A stretch of 8,621 bases of DNA from Bacillota bacterium. Its GTDB lineage: Bacteria > Bacillota > Clostridia > Saccharofermentanales > Saccharofermentanaceae. Below are positions 1 to 6,059 of this stretch, piece after piece. Numbering within the stretch: position 1 is the first letter of the stretch; each line of letters begins with the position of its first letter. The stretch is taken from contig JAEWUD010000036.1 of the NCBI GenBank assembly GCA_023397475.1, positions 1 to 8,621 on the forward strand, written 5' to 3'. The notes below the pieces were generated by a model. That model ran no database searches. It was given only the letters and a program-made list of their open reading frames with translations, and had not been told where the DNA came from. The translations under genes and the position numbers were made by a program.

Positions 1-21
1 CACCACAAATCTTAGTACTAC

Positions 22-98
22 GTGGGCGAGCGTTTGATGAGCATCACCTCCGCAGGCGATAGCTGAGGACAAGGGATGCTCATCAAATGCGAGCCCAC
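22..98. repeat. Long imperfect inverted repeat downstream of the flavodoxin operon
   Basis: The 24-base arms at 22-45 and 75-98 are complementary at all but three positions, one of which would be a G-U pair in RNA. The longest uninterrupted run is 13 bp (TTTGATGAGCATC). The 29-base loop contains a further 4-bp CCTC/GAGG pairing. A second short complement links GAGCATC-ACCTC (39-50) with GAGGTAGATGCTC (109-121). It starts just beyond the stop codon of the minus-strand operon, so it would form a large hairpin in that transcript's 3' end. No U-run follows on the minus strand, so it is not a classical intrinsic terminator. It could be an mRNA-end stabiliser, a REP/MITE-like repeat, or a terminator that needs another factor. 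Confidence 0.7.
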
Positions 99-119
99 AC
101 CGTGAAGTGAGGTAGATGC

Positions 120-827
120 TCACCCACAAAACGGTTGATCAAACCTCTTCTCATATACCCCGTTCGCCTTGAGATCCTTGTCCCAGAAGTAATTCAGAAA
201 CGGGGTTCGCGCCATGATCCGAACGCCGACCTTGGAGAAGAACCCTAACCGCTCGAGCGGCGTGGTCCGCTTCAGCAAAGCCGCATCGAAGGTCCCAGTT
301 TGTACCAGAGAGGCTCCGAGCTCTGCGATTAGCTTCTCTCTTTTCGCGTTCATCATCATGCCGCTTCCGAAGATCGCCGTGCCGATGTATTGCGCACCGA
401 GGATCGAGACGAGTCTCTCGAGATATTTCTCCACTGGCTTCGAGTGACTCTTCTCCGGGAAGCCCGACTGTACGATAAATCCGATCCGAAGCTTGGACAT
501 CTGACCGATATATGGCTCGAGTGATTCGAAGAAGGCCATCGTGATTCCCGGCATCGCGTCGGTGTAGAGGGGGAACGCGACGATCACAATGTCGGCGGCG
601 ACCGCCTTTTCGGCGAACTGCGCGTGATCGCGGACTCTCACAAGGAGAGCATTCTCGACGATTGCATCACCGTTCTTGATTGTCGTCTCGACGGCAGCGC
701 CGTTGCCAACGCCCCCCGTCTCAGCGCTACCGTCAACACCTCGAATCCCCGTCTCAAGCGCCTTGATGTATCCTGCTGTTGCTCCCTTGTCGCCATGGGG
801 AGATCCGTTACAGAGTAGAAATCGCAT
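120..827 (-). CDS. Flavodoxin-fold NAD(P)H-dependent oxidoreductase (no cysteine motif)
   Basis: This 235-residue protein begins with a strand and phosphate-binding loop typical of NADPH-dependent FMN reductases (NGSPHGDKGATAGY, residues 7-20). It also has the family segment FPLYTDAMPG (85-94), where the flavin ring normally packs. It is expected to be a cytoplasmic FMN enzyme that reduces a quinone, nitro compound or other electrophile; the substrate is unknown. Residues about 29-58 are an unusual Gly/Ala/Thr-rich insert between the first helix and the next strand. The cysteine cluster of its upstream partner is absent. The ATG follows GAGGAGG with six bases between. The start overlaps the end of the upstream gene by 20 bases, which points to translational coupling. 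It is the last gene of the TetR-flavoprotein operon. The fold is secure, the reaction is not. Confidence 0.85.
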   Translation of the reverse strand: MRFLLCNGSPHGDKGATAGYIKALETGIRGVDGSAETGGVGNGAAVETTIKNGDAIVENALLVRVRDHAQFAEKAVAADIVIVAFPLYTDAMPGITMAFFESLEPYIGQMSKLRIGFIVQSGFPEKSHSKPVEKYLERLVSILGAQYIGTAIFGSGMMMNAKREKLIAELGASLVQTGTFDAALLKRTTPLERLGFFSKVGVRIMARTPFLNYFWDKDLKANGVYEKRFDQPFCG

Positions 828-1356
828 GAATGGCCTCCTCTCGTGTTGTCCCGGTCCGTTCCGTGACGGTAAGTGTCGTCCGCAAGTTAATAGCCAAGCG
901 ACAGAAGATCTCGTTTATATTCGCGTAATCCGCATCCGATGTCTCCGGCTCGACGAGCATGAAGCCCATCTCCGGATATTTCTCATAGCGCTTCTTATGG
1001 TGCATCTCGCCATCGACGAGCTCGAGATACGGGTGTACCAGCGGGATCAGCCGATCGCAGGTTTTTTTCGTGAGGGCGTTGATAAAGCCAAGCGACAATG
1101 GCGACAGGAAGAGGAAGAGATCCGCCGCCATAACCTCCCGGTAGATCTCCGGCATGTCGTCCTTATGCGCACAGAGCCCCGGCGTCTTGACCCAACACGT
1201 CCAGCAACCGGTGCAGTAGCGGATATCCATGTCCCGCAGCCGGAAAGTCCGGACGCTCAGTTCGCCGGCCCGAGCCTCGATTGCCTCGGCCAGCCCCGCC
1301 TCATAATCTGCGAATCGATCGTCCGCGATTCCGTTAAGTATTACAATCTTTCTCAC
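808..1356 (-). CDS. Iron-sulfur flavoprotein (Isf)-like flavodoxin-family reductase
   Basis: This 182-residue flavodoxin-fold protein carries a compact cysteine cluster C48-x2-C51-x2-C54-x7-C62, followed by the family's KDDM segment. It fits the CX2CX2CX4-7C spacing known to bind a [4Fe-4S] cluster in archaeal and clostridial Isf proteins, which pass electrons between FMN and ferredoxin-like donors. Binding of a cluster here is inferred from that spacing. The start is GTG (1354-1356), supported by a perfect AAGGAGG five bases upstream. That start overlaps the 3' end of tetR by 23 bases, and the next gene overlaps this one by 20. The three genes are therefore probably translated as a coupled set. 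A plain NAD(P)H oxidoreductase with structural or redox cysteines is the alternative. Confidence 0.82.
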   Translation of the reverse strand: MRKIVILNGIADDRFADYEAGLAEAIEARAGELSVRTFRLRDMDIRYCTGCWTCWVKTPGLCAHKDDMPEIYREVMAADLFLFLSPLSLGFINALTKKTCDRLIPLVHPYLELVDGEMHHKKRYEKYPEMGFMLVEPETSDADYANINEIFCRLAINLRTTLTVTERTGTTREEAIHAISTL

Positions 1357-1966
1357 ACAAACCTCCTTCTGCTTCGGCCTGCATGGCCATGAATTCTTCG
1401 AATTTCCCCGCGAAAAATGCCGTCGCGCCGATGATGTCCCTGCCGGTCTGACCGAGGACGCGGATCAAATCTGATGTCGATGTTTCCGCCATCACCCCGG
1501 CGCAAATCATCGCCGAGAGCCCGTAGGTGTAGACCGTAAGTTTCTCAAGGATCGAGTCGATCTCCGCGTCGTCGAAAACCTCCATCGTCTTTTCCTTGAT
1601 CATCTGCGCCCGATTTGCCGCGAAAAGACTGTCGTACATTGATTTACCTCTTGCGTCCGCCAGAAAAATCGACCGGAAAACGATCGGATTATCTTTGGCG
1701 AACTCGAGCATGCCGACGCCGATGTTGAGGAACAGGTTCTCCGTGTACTCGTGCGCCGTGTAGCGCAGGAGTTTCTCGAAGGCGGTCTGGATCAGGGCTT
1801 CGCGCATCTCTTCGACATTCGCGAAGCACGAGTAGATCGGAGCGGTCGACGAGCCGGTCACAGCGGCAATCCTTCGAACGGAGACCGCCTCGATCCCTTC
1901 CTCGCGAAAAATACCGAAGGCCGCATCCAGCAACATGTCCCGGGTAAATACCGTATTCTTGGGCAT
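1334..1966 (-). CDS. TetR/AcrR-family transcriptional regulator
   Basis: This 210-residue protein has an N-terminal TetR-type helix-turn-helix (residues about 8-54): a first helix with MLLDAAFGIFREEG, then VSVRRIAAVTG and the recognition helix around SSTAPIYSCF. The rest (about 60-200) is a helical ligand-binding and dimerisation domain. TetR proteins usually repress their own operon until a small ligand binds. Two TAAC-N4-GTTA palindromes lie over its promoter and support autoregulation. The two downstream flavoproteins overlap it and are the likely controlled enzymes, so the ligand may be a redox-active compound or electrophile; that last step is inference. The ATG is preceded by AAAGGAG with six bases between. 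Confidence 0.93.
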   Translation of the reverse strand: MPKNTVFTRDMLLDAAFGIFREEGIEAVSVRRIAAVTGSSTAPIYSCFANVEEMREALIQTAFEKLLRYTAHEYTENLFLNIGVGMLEFAKDNPIVFRSIFLADARGKSMYDSLFAANRAQMIKEKTMEVFDDAEIDSILEKLTVYTYGLSAMICAGVMAETSTSDLIRVLGQTGRDIIGATAFFAGKFEEFMAMQAEAEGGLCEKDCNT

Positions 1967-1990
1967 AGGTTTCTCCTTTGGTTTTTAAGA

Positions 1991-2016
1991 TAACATCCGT
2001 TACCTAACATGTGTTA
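1991..2016. promoter_or_regulatory. Tandem TetR-type operator, TAAC-N4-GTTA twice
   Basis: Two 12-bp palindromes, 1991-2002 (TAACATCCGTTA) and 2005-2016 (TAACATGTGTTA), are separated by two bases, so their centres are 14 bp apart. The two inner half-sites also form a GTTA-N2-TAAC palindrome. The pair covers the end of the -10 element, the probable transcription start and the early leader of tetR, which is where a repressor would block initiation or escape. Close double sites are known for TetR-family members that bind as a pair of dimers, such as QacR. The binding protein is inferred to be the adjacent TetR. Confidence 0.7.
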
Positions 2017-2044
2017 TATTATTTGTAAAATAAATGTCCGTCAA
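2016..2044 (-). promoter_or_regulatory. Promoter of the tetR-flavoprotein operon
   Basis: On the minus strand the -35 is TTGACG (2039-2044) and the -10 is TAATAT (2016-2021), with a 17-base AT-rich spacer. The predicted start is near 2009, inside the TAAC/GTTA operator, giving a leader of about 40 bases before tetR. Five of six bases match at -35 and four of six at -10. Confidence 0.65.
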
Positions 2045-2290
2045 GTACTTTCGAAAAATTCTTTCCGATTGGCTACGTGTTACTTCTCACCCTCGAATCT
2101 GATTCCGTTTGCCATTCTTCCTCATGCCCCTCAGATTTGTGAGTAATCCGTACCAAATTGAGCCGACGTTCCGTGGGGCCACAAGACCGTCCATTCCGGC
2201 GGATCAAATTTCGAAACAATACTCACTGACTTTTACCAATATCGCCGATCGATAAGGAAAAGCAACAACAACGTATTGTCCTCTTGGATG

Positions 2291-2325
2291 GAAAATATAT
2301 GCCGCGCATCATGATCAGGGGCGGC
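2291..2325 (-). terminator. Weak candidate intrinsic terminator of the glycosyltransferase operon
   Basis: On the minus strand a GCCGC/GCGGC stem (2321-2325 with 2301-2305) and a 15-base loop are followed by ATATATTTTC. The stem has only five pairs, all G-C, and the U-run is broken. It lies about 280 bases past the glycosyltransferase stop. No better terminator was seen for that operon. Confidence 0.35.
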
Positions 2326-2327
2326 GC

Positions 2328-2454
2328 ACCTACCCAAACATGTGAATCGGCCAATTGAGTAGGTTTGTCATTGATAAGAAACGCACGCCGGAGAGCCTGA
2401 CCGACCTACTAAAACACACTCAAAGGCCGAGTTAGTAGGTTCTTCAATGACAAA
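2328..2454. repeat. Pair of hairpins repeated at a 76-bp period, with 11-bp outer inverted repeat
   Basis: Two 36-base modules start at 2328 and 2404. Each opens with ACCTAC and closes with its complement GTAGGT (2328-2333 with 2359-2364; 2404-2410 with 2434-2440, seven pairs). They share AAAC and GGCC at matching places. The sequence after the first (TTTGTCATTGA, 2364-2374) is perfectly complementary to that after the second (TCAATGACAAA, 2444-2454). No gene overlaps it. Confidence 0.6.
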
Positions 2455-2522
2455 TATTGCCTGACATCCCGGACTGGCACTGCACCTGCCGCCTTAATTG
2501 TGGCTCAGTTACATCGGAGAAT

Positions 2523-2658
2523 GCAGTTGCGTTCGAGATTCTACCCCTTCCGATCCGCCTCTGCAATGATCCCATCTGCCTCTTCCCCGATCCGCTGCAG
2601 CAAGAAATCACATGCGCCGCTTCCCCGACCCCTCGCCAGTGATCACATCTGCCGCCTC
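2523..2658 (-). repeat. Degenerate 37-bp tandem repeat across the end of the glycosyltransferase gene
   Basis: Reading the minus strand, two adjacent 37-base units (2630-2594 and 2593-2557) agree at roughly two thirds of positions; both open with GG-TCGGGGAAG and contain GGC-ATG-GAT-TTGC-G. A partial older copy lies upstream (about 2658-2631, GGCAGATGTGATCACTGGCG) and a partial copy downstream (2556-2523, GGATCGGAAGGGG). The glycosyltransferase stop codon falls in the 2630-2594 unit, so the last dozen or so residues (GEGSGKRRM and preceding) come from repeat sequence. Confidence 0.5.
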
Positions 2659-3816
2659 CGCGATGCCTCCGCAACGCTGAAATCCGCGCGAGATCCGCGC
2701 CGCATTTTCGCGATAACGGGGCTCTTCAAGTATCTTCTGCATCGACGCTCGTATCCCCCGCGTCGTACTCGAGCGAAGAAGCTCTCCCGCTCCCAGCTCG
2801 CAAACCCGCCGCGCGACGCCCATCTGCTCGCCGGTCTGCGGGAACAGTAGCAGGGGCACCTCGTAGTAGAGACCCTCATTGACACTGTTCATTCCGCCGT
2901 GCGTCAGGAAAAGATCCGCCTGCTGCAGAATCTCCAATTGATTGACGAAGTTGGACACCCGAACATTCGAAGGAATCGCGCCGAGATCCTCGATCCGGGT
3001 CACCGACCCGACCGACATCACCACATCGACCGGCAACGACGCCAGTGCGGTAATACAATCTCTATAGAAATGCGGTCGCCGGTTGACGACCGTGCCGAGA
3101 GATACATAGACAAGCTTGCGCTCACGTTGCTCCTTCGGTGCTTTTCGCGAGGGAACCGACGGCCCCACGAAATGTATCCGATCCGAGAAGGTCTCGGAGC
3201 ACGGCTGGAATTCCTTTGAGGTGTAGACGATCGTATCGGTCTCATTGTCGTTGAGAAACGCCGATCCCATGTCCTTCGTCCCGAAACCGCCGGCATCAAG
3301 CCGCCGGATCTCTTTTCGCACCTTCGGCATCGACAGCAGCATGCGAACCATTCCGGGAAAGGAAGGTCGCAGGATCGCGCCGGATGCCTGATTGAACGCG
3401 AACGTTGTCGTCGATGAGACCAAGGGGATCTGTTGCTCGCGCGCGACGCATCTTGCCCAATAAGCAAGGGAGTCCGCGACGATAACATCCGGAAGGAGCG
3501 TCTTCATCTCTTCTCTGATCTTCGGCCCCAAGGCCAGCGTTACATCCGCGAGCATTTTCGCGGAATAGGCGAGGTCCGCACCAACCTTCTCTACCTCAAT
3601 CGCATTGAGGTCAAGTCCAGGCATCAGCTTCTCGCAGGAGACAAAGCGCGCTCCGGTTGTCTCGATTTTGTCGCGAAACATATTGTAGGAGTAGTAGACC
3701 ACGTCATGTCCGCGACGAACCAGTTCGCGCACGACCGGAATCGTCGGGTTGGTGTGCCCATGTGCGGGGATCGAGAAGAATGCGATGCTTTTCGCGCGAA
3801 ATGAATCCGGGATCAT
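2608..3816 (-). CDS. MGT-family (GT1) glycosyltransferase, macrolide glycosyltransferase-like
   Basis: This 402-residue protein has the two-domain GT-B layout. The N-terminal acceptor domain opens with IAFFSIPAHGHTNPT (residues 11-25), where His19 is the likely catalytic base. The C-terminal nucleotide-sugar domain contains VYVSLGTV (237-244) and a PSPG-like segment with THGGMNSVNEG (305-315) ending in TGEQ (328-331). The overall pattern resembles OleD- and YjiC-type enzymes, which move glucose from UDP-glucose to macrolides, flavonoids or lipids. It is soluble, with no signal peptide. The frame stays open upstream, but the start at 3814-3816 gives a family-typical N-terminus and shares one base with the hydrolase stop (TGATG), so the two are coupled. 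The last residues are repeat-derived. Acceptor and sugar are unknown; antibiotic inactivation or natural-product tailoring are possibilities. Confidence 0.9.
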   Translation of the reverse strand: MIPDSFRAKSIAFFSIPAHGHTNPTIPVVRELVRRGHDVVYYSYNMFRDKIETTGARFVSCEKLMPGLDLNAIEVEKVGADLAYSAKMLADVTLALGPKIREEMKTLLPDVIVADSLAYWARCVAREQQIPLVSSTTTFAFNQASGAILRPSFPGMVRMLLSMPKVRKEIRRLDAGGFGTKDMGSAFLNDNETDTIVYTSKEFQPCSETFSDRIHFVGPSVPSRKAPKEQRERKLVYVSLGTVVNRRPHFYRDCITALASLPVDVVMSVGSVTRIEDLGAIPSNVRVSNFVNQLEILQQADLFLTHGGMNSVNEGLYYEVPLLLFPQTGEQMGVARRVCELGAGELLRSSTTRGIRASMQKILEEPRYRENAARISRGFQRCGGIAEAADVITGEGSGKRRM

Positions 3817-4814
3817 CAGGAGAATGCTCCGTCTGCGGCAAGCGCTTCTGCCAGCGACCACACATCGTCGCCGAAATTGCTGACGATTGCAAGTGTTGTT
3901 CCCGTCGCCCGGCCAAACCGGGAGACAAAGCTCACACCCGGATCGCAACCCTGGATGTACGGATCGAAGTCTTCCGTCGTCGGAGCCAGCCAAACGCCGT
4001 AACCGTAGGCATCCTCGTCGTCGCCCGATTGACGTGTGAGCATCCGTGTGGTCATCTCTTCCGACAGGAGTTTCCCGTGAAGGAGCGCGTCCCAGAAGCG
4101 TCGAATATCATGGAGTGTCGTAAATGCTCCGCCGGCGCCGGTGCCTTTGGCATCAACCGCGTAAATATTCGTGCGGTACTCGGAGCGAACATCGTCGTAG
4201 ATATAGTTCATCGCGCATCTCGCGGGTAATCGATCCAGCTCATAATATCCCGTATCCGTCATCCCGCAAGGACGGAAAATCTGCGACGCCAGATATGCGT
4301 CGAAAACCTCGCCCGTCAGTCGTTCGATCACCATGGCCAGAACCACAAATCCCGTGTTGTTGTAGGCAAAACACGCACCGCGCTCGAAGGCCATCGGCTT
4401 GTCGATAAAAAGCGGCAACAGATCCCGATTCGTCCGAATCCGATAGTTCGGGAAATCCCGCCACAGCTCTTCGTACTCTGTCATAATGGACTCGTCGAAA
4501 TAGTCCGGAATACCTGACGTGTGGGTCAACAACTCTCCGACCGTAATCGATGCATCGATCGCGTGCCAATCCATCGGAAGAACCTCGCTGAGCGTTGAAG
4601 TAAGACGCAGCCGCCCCTCCTCGATCAGTCGCAGAATGCCGACGGCAACGAAGATCTTGCCCGCCGAAGCCGTCGCGAACTTCGTATCCATGGTGTTCGG
4701 AATTCTGTTTGCCAGATCCCTCTCGCCGTAAGCCCGCTCGAAAAGCACCTCTTCGCCGCGTGCGATCAGCACAGCGCCGCGAAAATCTTCACCGATCAGA
4801 TTCTGTACATTCAT
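3816..4814 (-). CDS. Cytoplasmic SxxK serine hydrolase (beta-lactamase class C / PBP-like fold)
   Basis: This 332-residue protein has the first catalytic motif S50-A-G-K53, the family's HTSG segment (98-101, LLTHTSGIPDY) and the second motif Y151-N-N153 (YNNTGF). Class C beta-lactamases, EstB-type esterases and D-aminopeptidases share this fold and use an acyl-serine intermediate. The third motif, normally HxG, KTG or similar near the C-terminus, reads GCDPGVSF here, so the usual His is a Cys. There is no signal peptide, so it should act in the cytoplasm and a role as a secreted beta-lactamase is unlikely. The ATG has AAAGGAG six bases upstream. It begins 27 bases after the exported protein gene and overlaps the glycosyltransferase by one base, which suggests the two enzymes share a substrate, for instance as an esterase. 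The substrate is not known. Confidence 0.88.
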   Translation of the reverse strand: MNVQNLIGEDFRGAVLIARGEEVLFERAYGERDLANRIPNTMDTKFATASAGKIFVAVGILRLIEEGRLRLTSTLSEVLPMDWHAIDASITVGELLTHTSGIPDYFDESIMTEYEELWRDFPNYRIRTNRDLLPLFIDKPMAFERGACFAYNNTGFVVLAMVIERLTGEVFDAYLASQIFRPCGMTDTGYYELDRLPARCAMNYIYDDVRSEYRTNIYAVDAKGTGAGGAFTTLHDIRRFWDALLHGKLLSEEMTTRMLTRQSGDDEDAYGYGVWLAPTTEDFDPYIQGCDPGVSFVSRFGRATGTTLAIVSNFGDDVWSLAEALAADGAFS

Positions 4815-4841
4815 GTTAGACTCCTTTGAGATGGTTTCATA

Positions 4842-5444
4842 TTACTCCAGAGACATAAAGGATTTGCAAATCCCGTCGAAGGAGTCGGATGAGTCGACCA
4901 GCTCATTCGGAACGATAACAATAAGTCCGGTATACTCTTCCACTGTGAAGAAGCAGCAATAGGCATGAAAGGTTAGTCCTTCGATCTCCATCTCCACTAC
5001 TTCTACCTGACAATCTTTTCCTGCTATGGTTTTCTGAAAACTGTCGTTTCTTTCGATCGACATTCCCTGTTCATTAGCTTCTAGCACAGCTTGTTCCATT
5101 GACGCTTCCGCTATCGACTCCAGCGTCTGAAAGAGAGGGGACTTCGCGTAGATTATCTGAACATTCGATCCTGTGAGTGGATTCATAGCACTGAAATCTC
5201 TAACGGTGGCCTGACCCGATGACGTTATTGTCATTAAATCATCAAGACTAGGGTTGTACCCAAGCTCTCCGTTCCATCCTGTCGGGAATAGGAACATGAG
5301 CTTCGCCTGTGCATTAAAGTAATAGCCCTCTTCTATGACTCCCTCCTGGAAGGGTTTCGAGGAATTCGTTGCCATGAAAGCACCCGTAATCGCGGCACCA
5401 AGAACGATCACGATCACGACTAGGATCAGAATAAGCTTCTTCAT
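4842..5444 (-). CDS. Membrane-anchored exported protein of unknown function
   Basis: This 200-residue protein starts with KK and a strongly hydrophobic segment (residues about 4-23, LILILVVIVIVLGAAITGAF), either an uncleaved anchor or a signal peptide ending near AFMA. The remainder is a single extracytoplasmic domain that I do not recognise with certainty. It contains LMFLFPTGW (49-57), reminiscent of the opening of PsbP/DcrB-like domains, and a late strand pair TFHAYCCFFTVEEYTGLIVIV. Codon use looks AT-richer than in neighbouring genes, suggesting separate ancestry. It is the first gene of the hydrolase-glycosyltransferase operon, with an extended -10 promoter upstream. The ribosome binding site (GGGGGTG) is weaker than the others here. 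A sensor or binding protein for the operon's substrate is only a guess. Confidence 0.8.
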   Translation of the reverse strand: MKKLILILVVIVIVLGAAITGAFMATNSSKPFQEGVIEEGYYFNAQAKLMFLFPTGWNGELGYNPSLDDLMTITSSGQATVRDFSAMNPLTGSNVQIIYAKSPLFQTLESIAEASMEQAVLEANEQGMSIERNDSFQKTIAGKDCQVEVVEMEIEGLTFHAYCCFFTVEEYTGLIVIVPNELVDSSDSFDGICKSFMSLE

Positions 5445-5475
5445 AGAGCACCCCCATCAGCAAACAGATTACCGT

Positions 5476-5505
5476 ATTGTATCACATTCTACAAAGATAT
5501 TTGAA
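5476..5505 (-). promoter_or_regulatory. Extended -10 promoter of the exported protein-hydrolase-glycosyltransferase operon
   Basis: On the minus strand TTCAAA (5500-5505) and TACAAT (5476-5481) are separated by 18 bases. A TG dinucleotide one base before the -10 gives the extended form TGATACAAT. Initiation is expected near 5469, about 25 bases before the start codon. The -10 matches consensus at five of six positions. Confidence 0.65.
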
Positions 5506-5539
5506 CTCCGGTTACGATACAACTATCCCTTTTCTCGCC

Positions 5540-5551
5540 AAGAGATCTCTT
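5540..5551. promoter_or_regulatory. 12-bp perfect palindrome AAGAGATCTCTT, possible operator
   Basis: The sequence is fully self-complementary with no spacer. It lies about 35 bases upstream of the -35 of the exported-protein promoter and just past the end of the lipoprotein gene. It could be a binding site for a dimeric regulator or part of a small mRNA hairpin. No repeat of it was noticed elsewhere in the window. Confidence 0.3.
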
Positions 5552-5559
5552 CCGATGAT

Positions 5560-5578
5560 CCTGTTATTTTAGAACAGG
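5560..5578 (-). other. Hairpin CCTGTT/AACAGG overlapping the lipoprotein stop codon
   Basis: Six perfect pairs (5560-5565 with 5573-5578) enclose a seven-base loop, and the TAA stop is partly in one arm. No U-run follows on the minus strand, so intrinsic termination is unlikely; it may simply shield the mRNA end or attenuate read-through. Confidence 0.35.
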
Positions 5579-6022
5579 TGAATCAAATGACATTCCCGTC
5601 AAGGTAACTATATCGCCCTTTGTCTGAGCCTGTATCGTGACCTTCACAGGTGTCGGATCCTTCTCATACGTGATCTCATATACGACAGAGAGAATGGCCT
5701 CTCCCTGCTGCTGAATCTTGCTCGAGAGCGTGACTTCTCTCGACTGTGGAGCGCCGAGCTTCTCCGTCAGATCCTCTGCGAATGCCAGGAAGGCAGCTTC
5801 GTCGAATGCGGCGCTCATCGCTTCGTTGAAGTCGCGCGAAAAGACCTCATAGTTCTTCTCCTCGATGCCCTGCATCAGGTTATCCATCACCGCGTTCACC
5901 GTTGCGATTTCGGACTCAGACATTTTTTCCGCATCGCACCCGGTTACGCCTGTGGTCAGAATGCCACACAGCATCAGCGCCAGTACCGTTTTACCCAAGA
6001 TAGAATTCGTGTTTCTCATCAT
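5564..6022 (-). CDS. Small lipoprotein, DUF3887/NTF2-like
   Basis: This 152-residue protein has a lipoprotein signal peptide: basic residues R3 and K11, a hydrophobic core TVLALMLCGIL, and a lipobox V26-T-G-C29, so Cys29 should be lipidated and the rest displayed outside the membrane. The mature part opens with a helix containing NAVMDNLMQGIEEKNYEVFSRDF and continues with strands around VTLSSKIQQQGEAILSVVYEITYE. That layout recalls the small NTF2-like DUF3887 proteins, whose role is unknown. An ATG lies 12 bases further upstream (6032-6034) but is part of the Shine-Dalgarno (ATGGAGG), so the ATGATG pair at 6017-6022 is the likely start; either of the two could be used. The gene stands alone behind a MerR-type promoter, so it may be induced by a small molecule or stress. 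Confidence 0.85.
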   Translation of the reverse strand: MMRNTNSILGKTVLALMLCGILTTGVTGCDAEKMSESEIATVNAVMDNLMQGIEEKNYEVFSRDFNEAMSAAFDEAAFLAFAEDLTEKLGAPQSREVTLSSKIQQQGEAILSVVYEITYEKDPTPVKVTIQAQTKGDIVTLTGMSFDSPVLK

Positions 6023-6042
6023 TTTTTCCTCCATTTGACTTA

Positions 6043-6059
6043 ATTACGATGATCGTAAT
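6043..6059. promoter_or_regulatory. 17-bp perfect palindrome over the lipoprotein promoter -10
   Basis: ATTACGAT, one central base, then ATCGTAAT: eight perfect pairs. It overlaps the -10 and the predicted transcription start of the lipoprotein gene, and ends about 12 bases before the Shine-Dalgarno. The location suits a repressor operator; in RNA only part would be transcribed, so a hairpin role is less likely. Confidence 0.5.

Larger units (their letters stand above)
2045..2607. other. Gene-free interval of about 560 bases between the two operons
   Basis: No open frame here has a credible ribosome binding site or recognisable protein, and short frames on both strands lack family motifs. 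Bases 2045-2290 show nothing specific beyond AT-rich stretches. Bases 2291-2325 hold a weak terminator candidate, 2328-2454 hold paired hairpins, and 2523-2607 belong to a degenerate tandem repeat continuing into the glycosyltransferase gene. Any transcript reading through the hydrolase-glycosyltransferase operon would carry these structures as its 3' untranslated region. Confidence 0.6.

Noticed and set aside
676..1392. Long plus-strand open frame opposite the flavoprotein genes
   Set aside because: It runs antisense to two well-supported overlapping genes, has no ribosome binding site and shows no protein family features; it is a codon shadow.
3817..3993. N-terminal extension of the glycosyltransferase frame
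   Set aside because: The extra 59 residues overlap the hydrolase in another frame and look unlike protein; family N-termini begin at the methionine encoded at 3814-3816.
3657..4229. Plus-strand frame of 190 residues opposite the glycosyltransferase and hydrolase
   Set aside because: Arg-, Cys- and Ser-rich composition typical of an antisense shadow, overlapping the catalytic regions of two real genes.
3816..4814. Secreted beta-lactamase
   Set aside because: There is no signal peptide and the third active-site motif is atypical, so a cytoplasmic hydrolase is the safer call.
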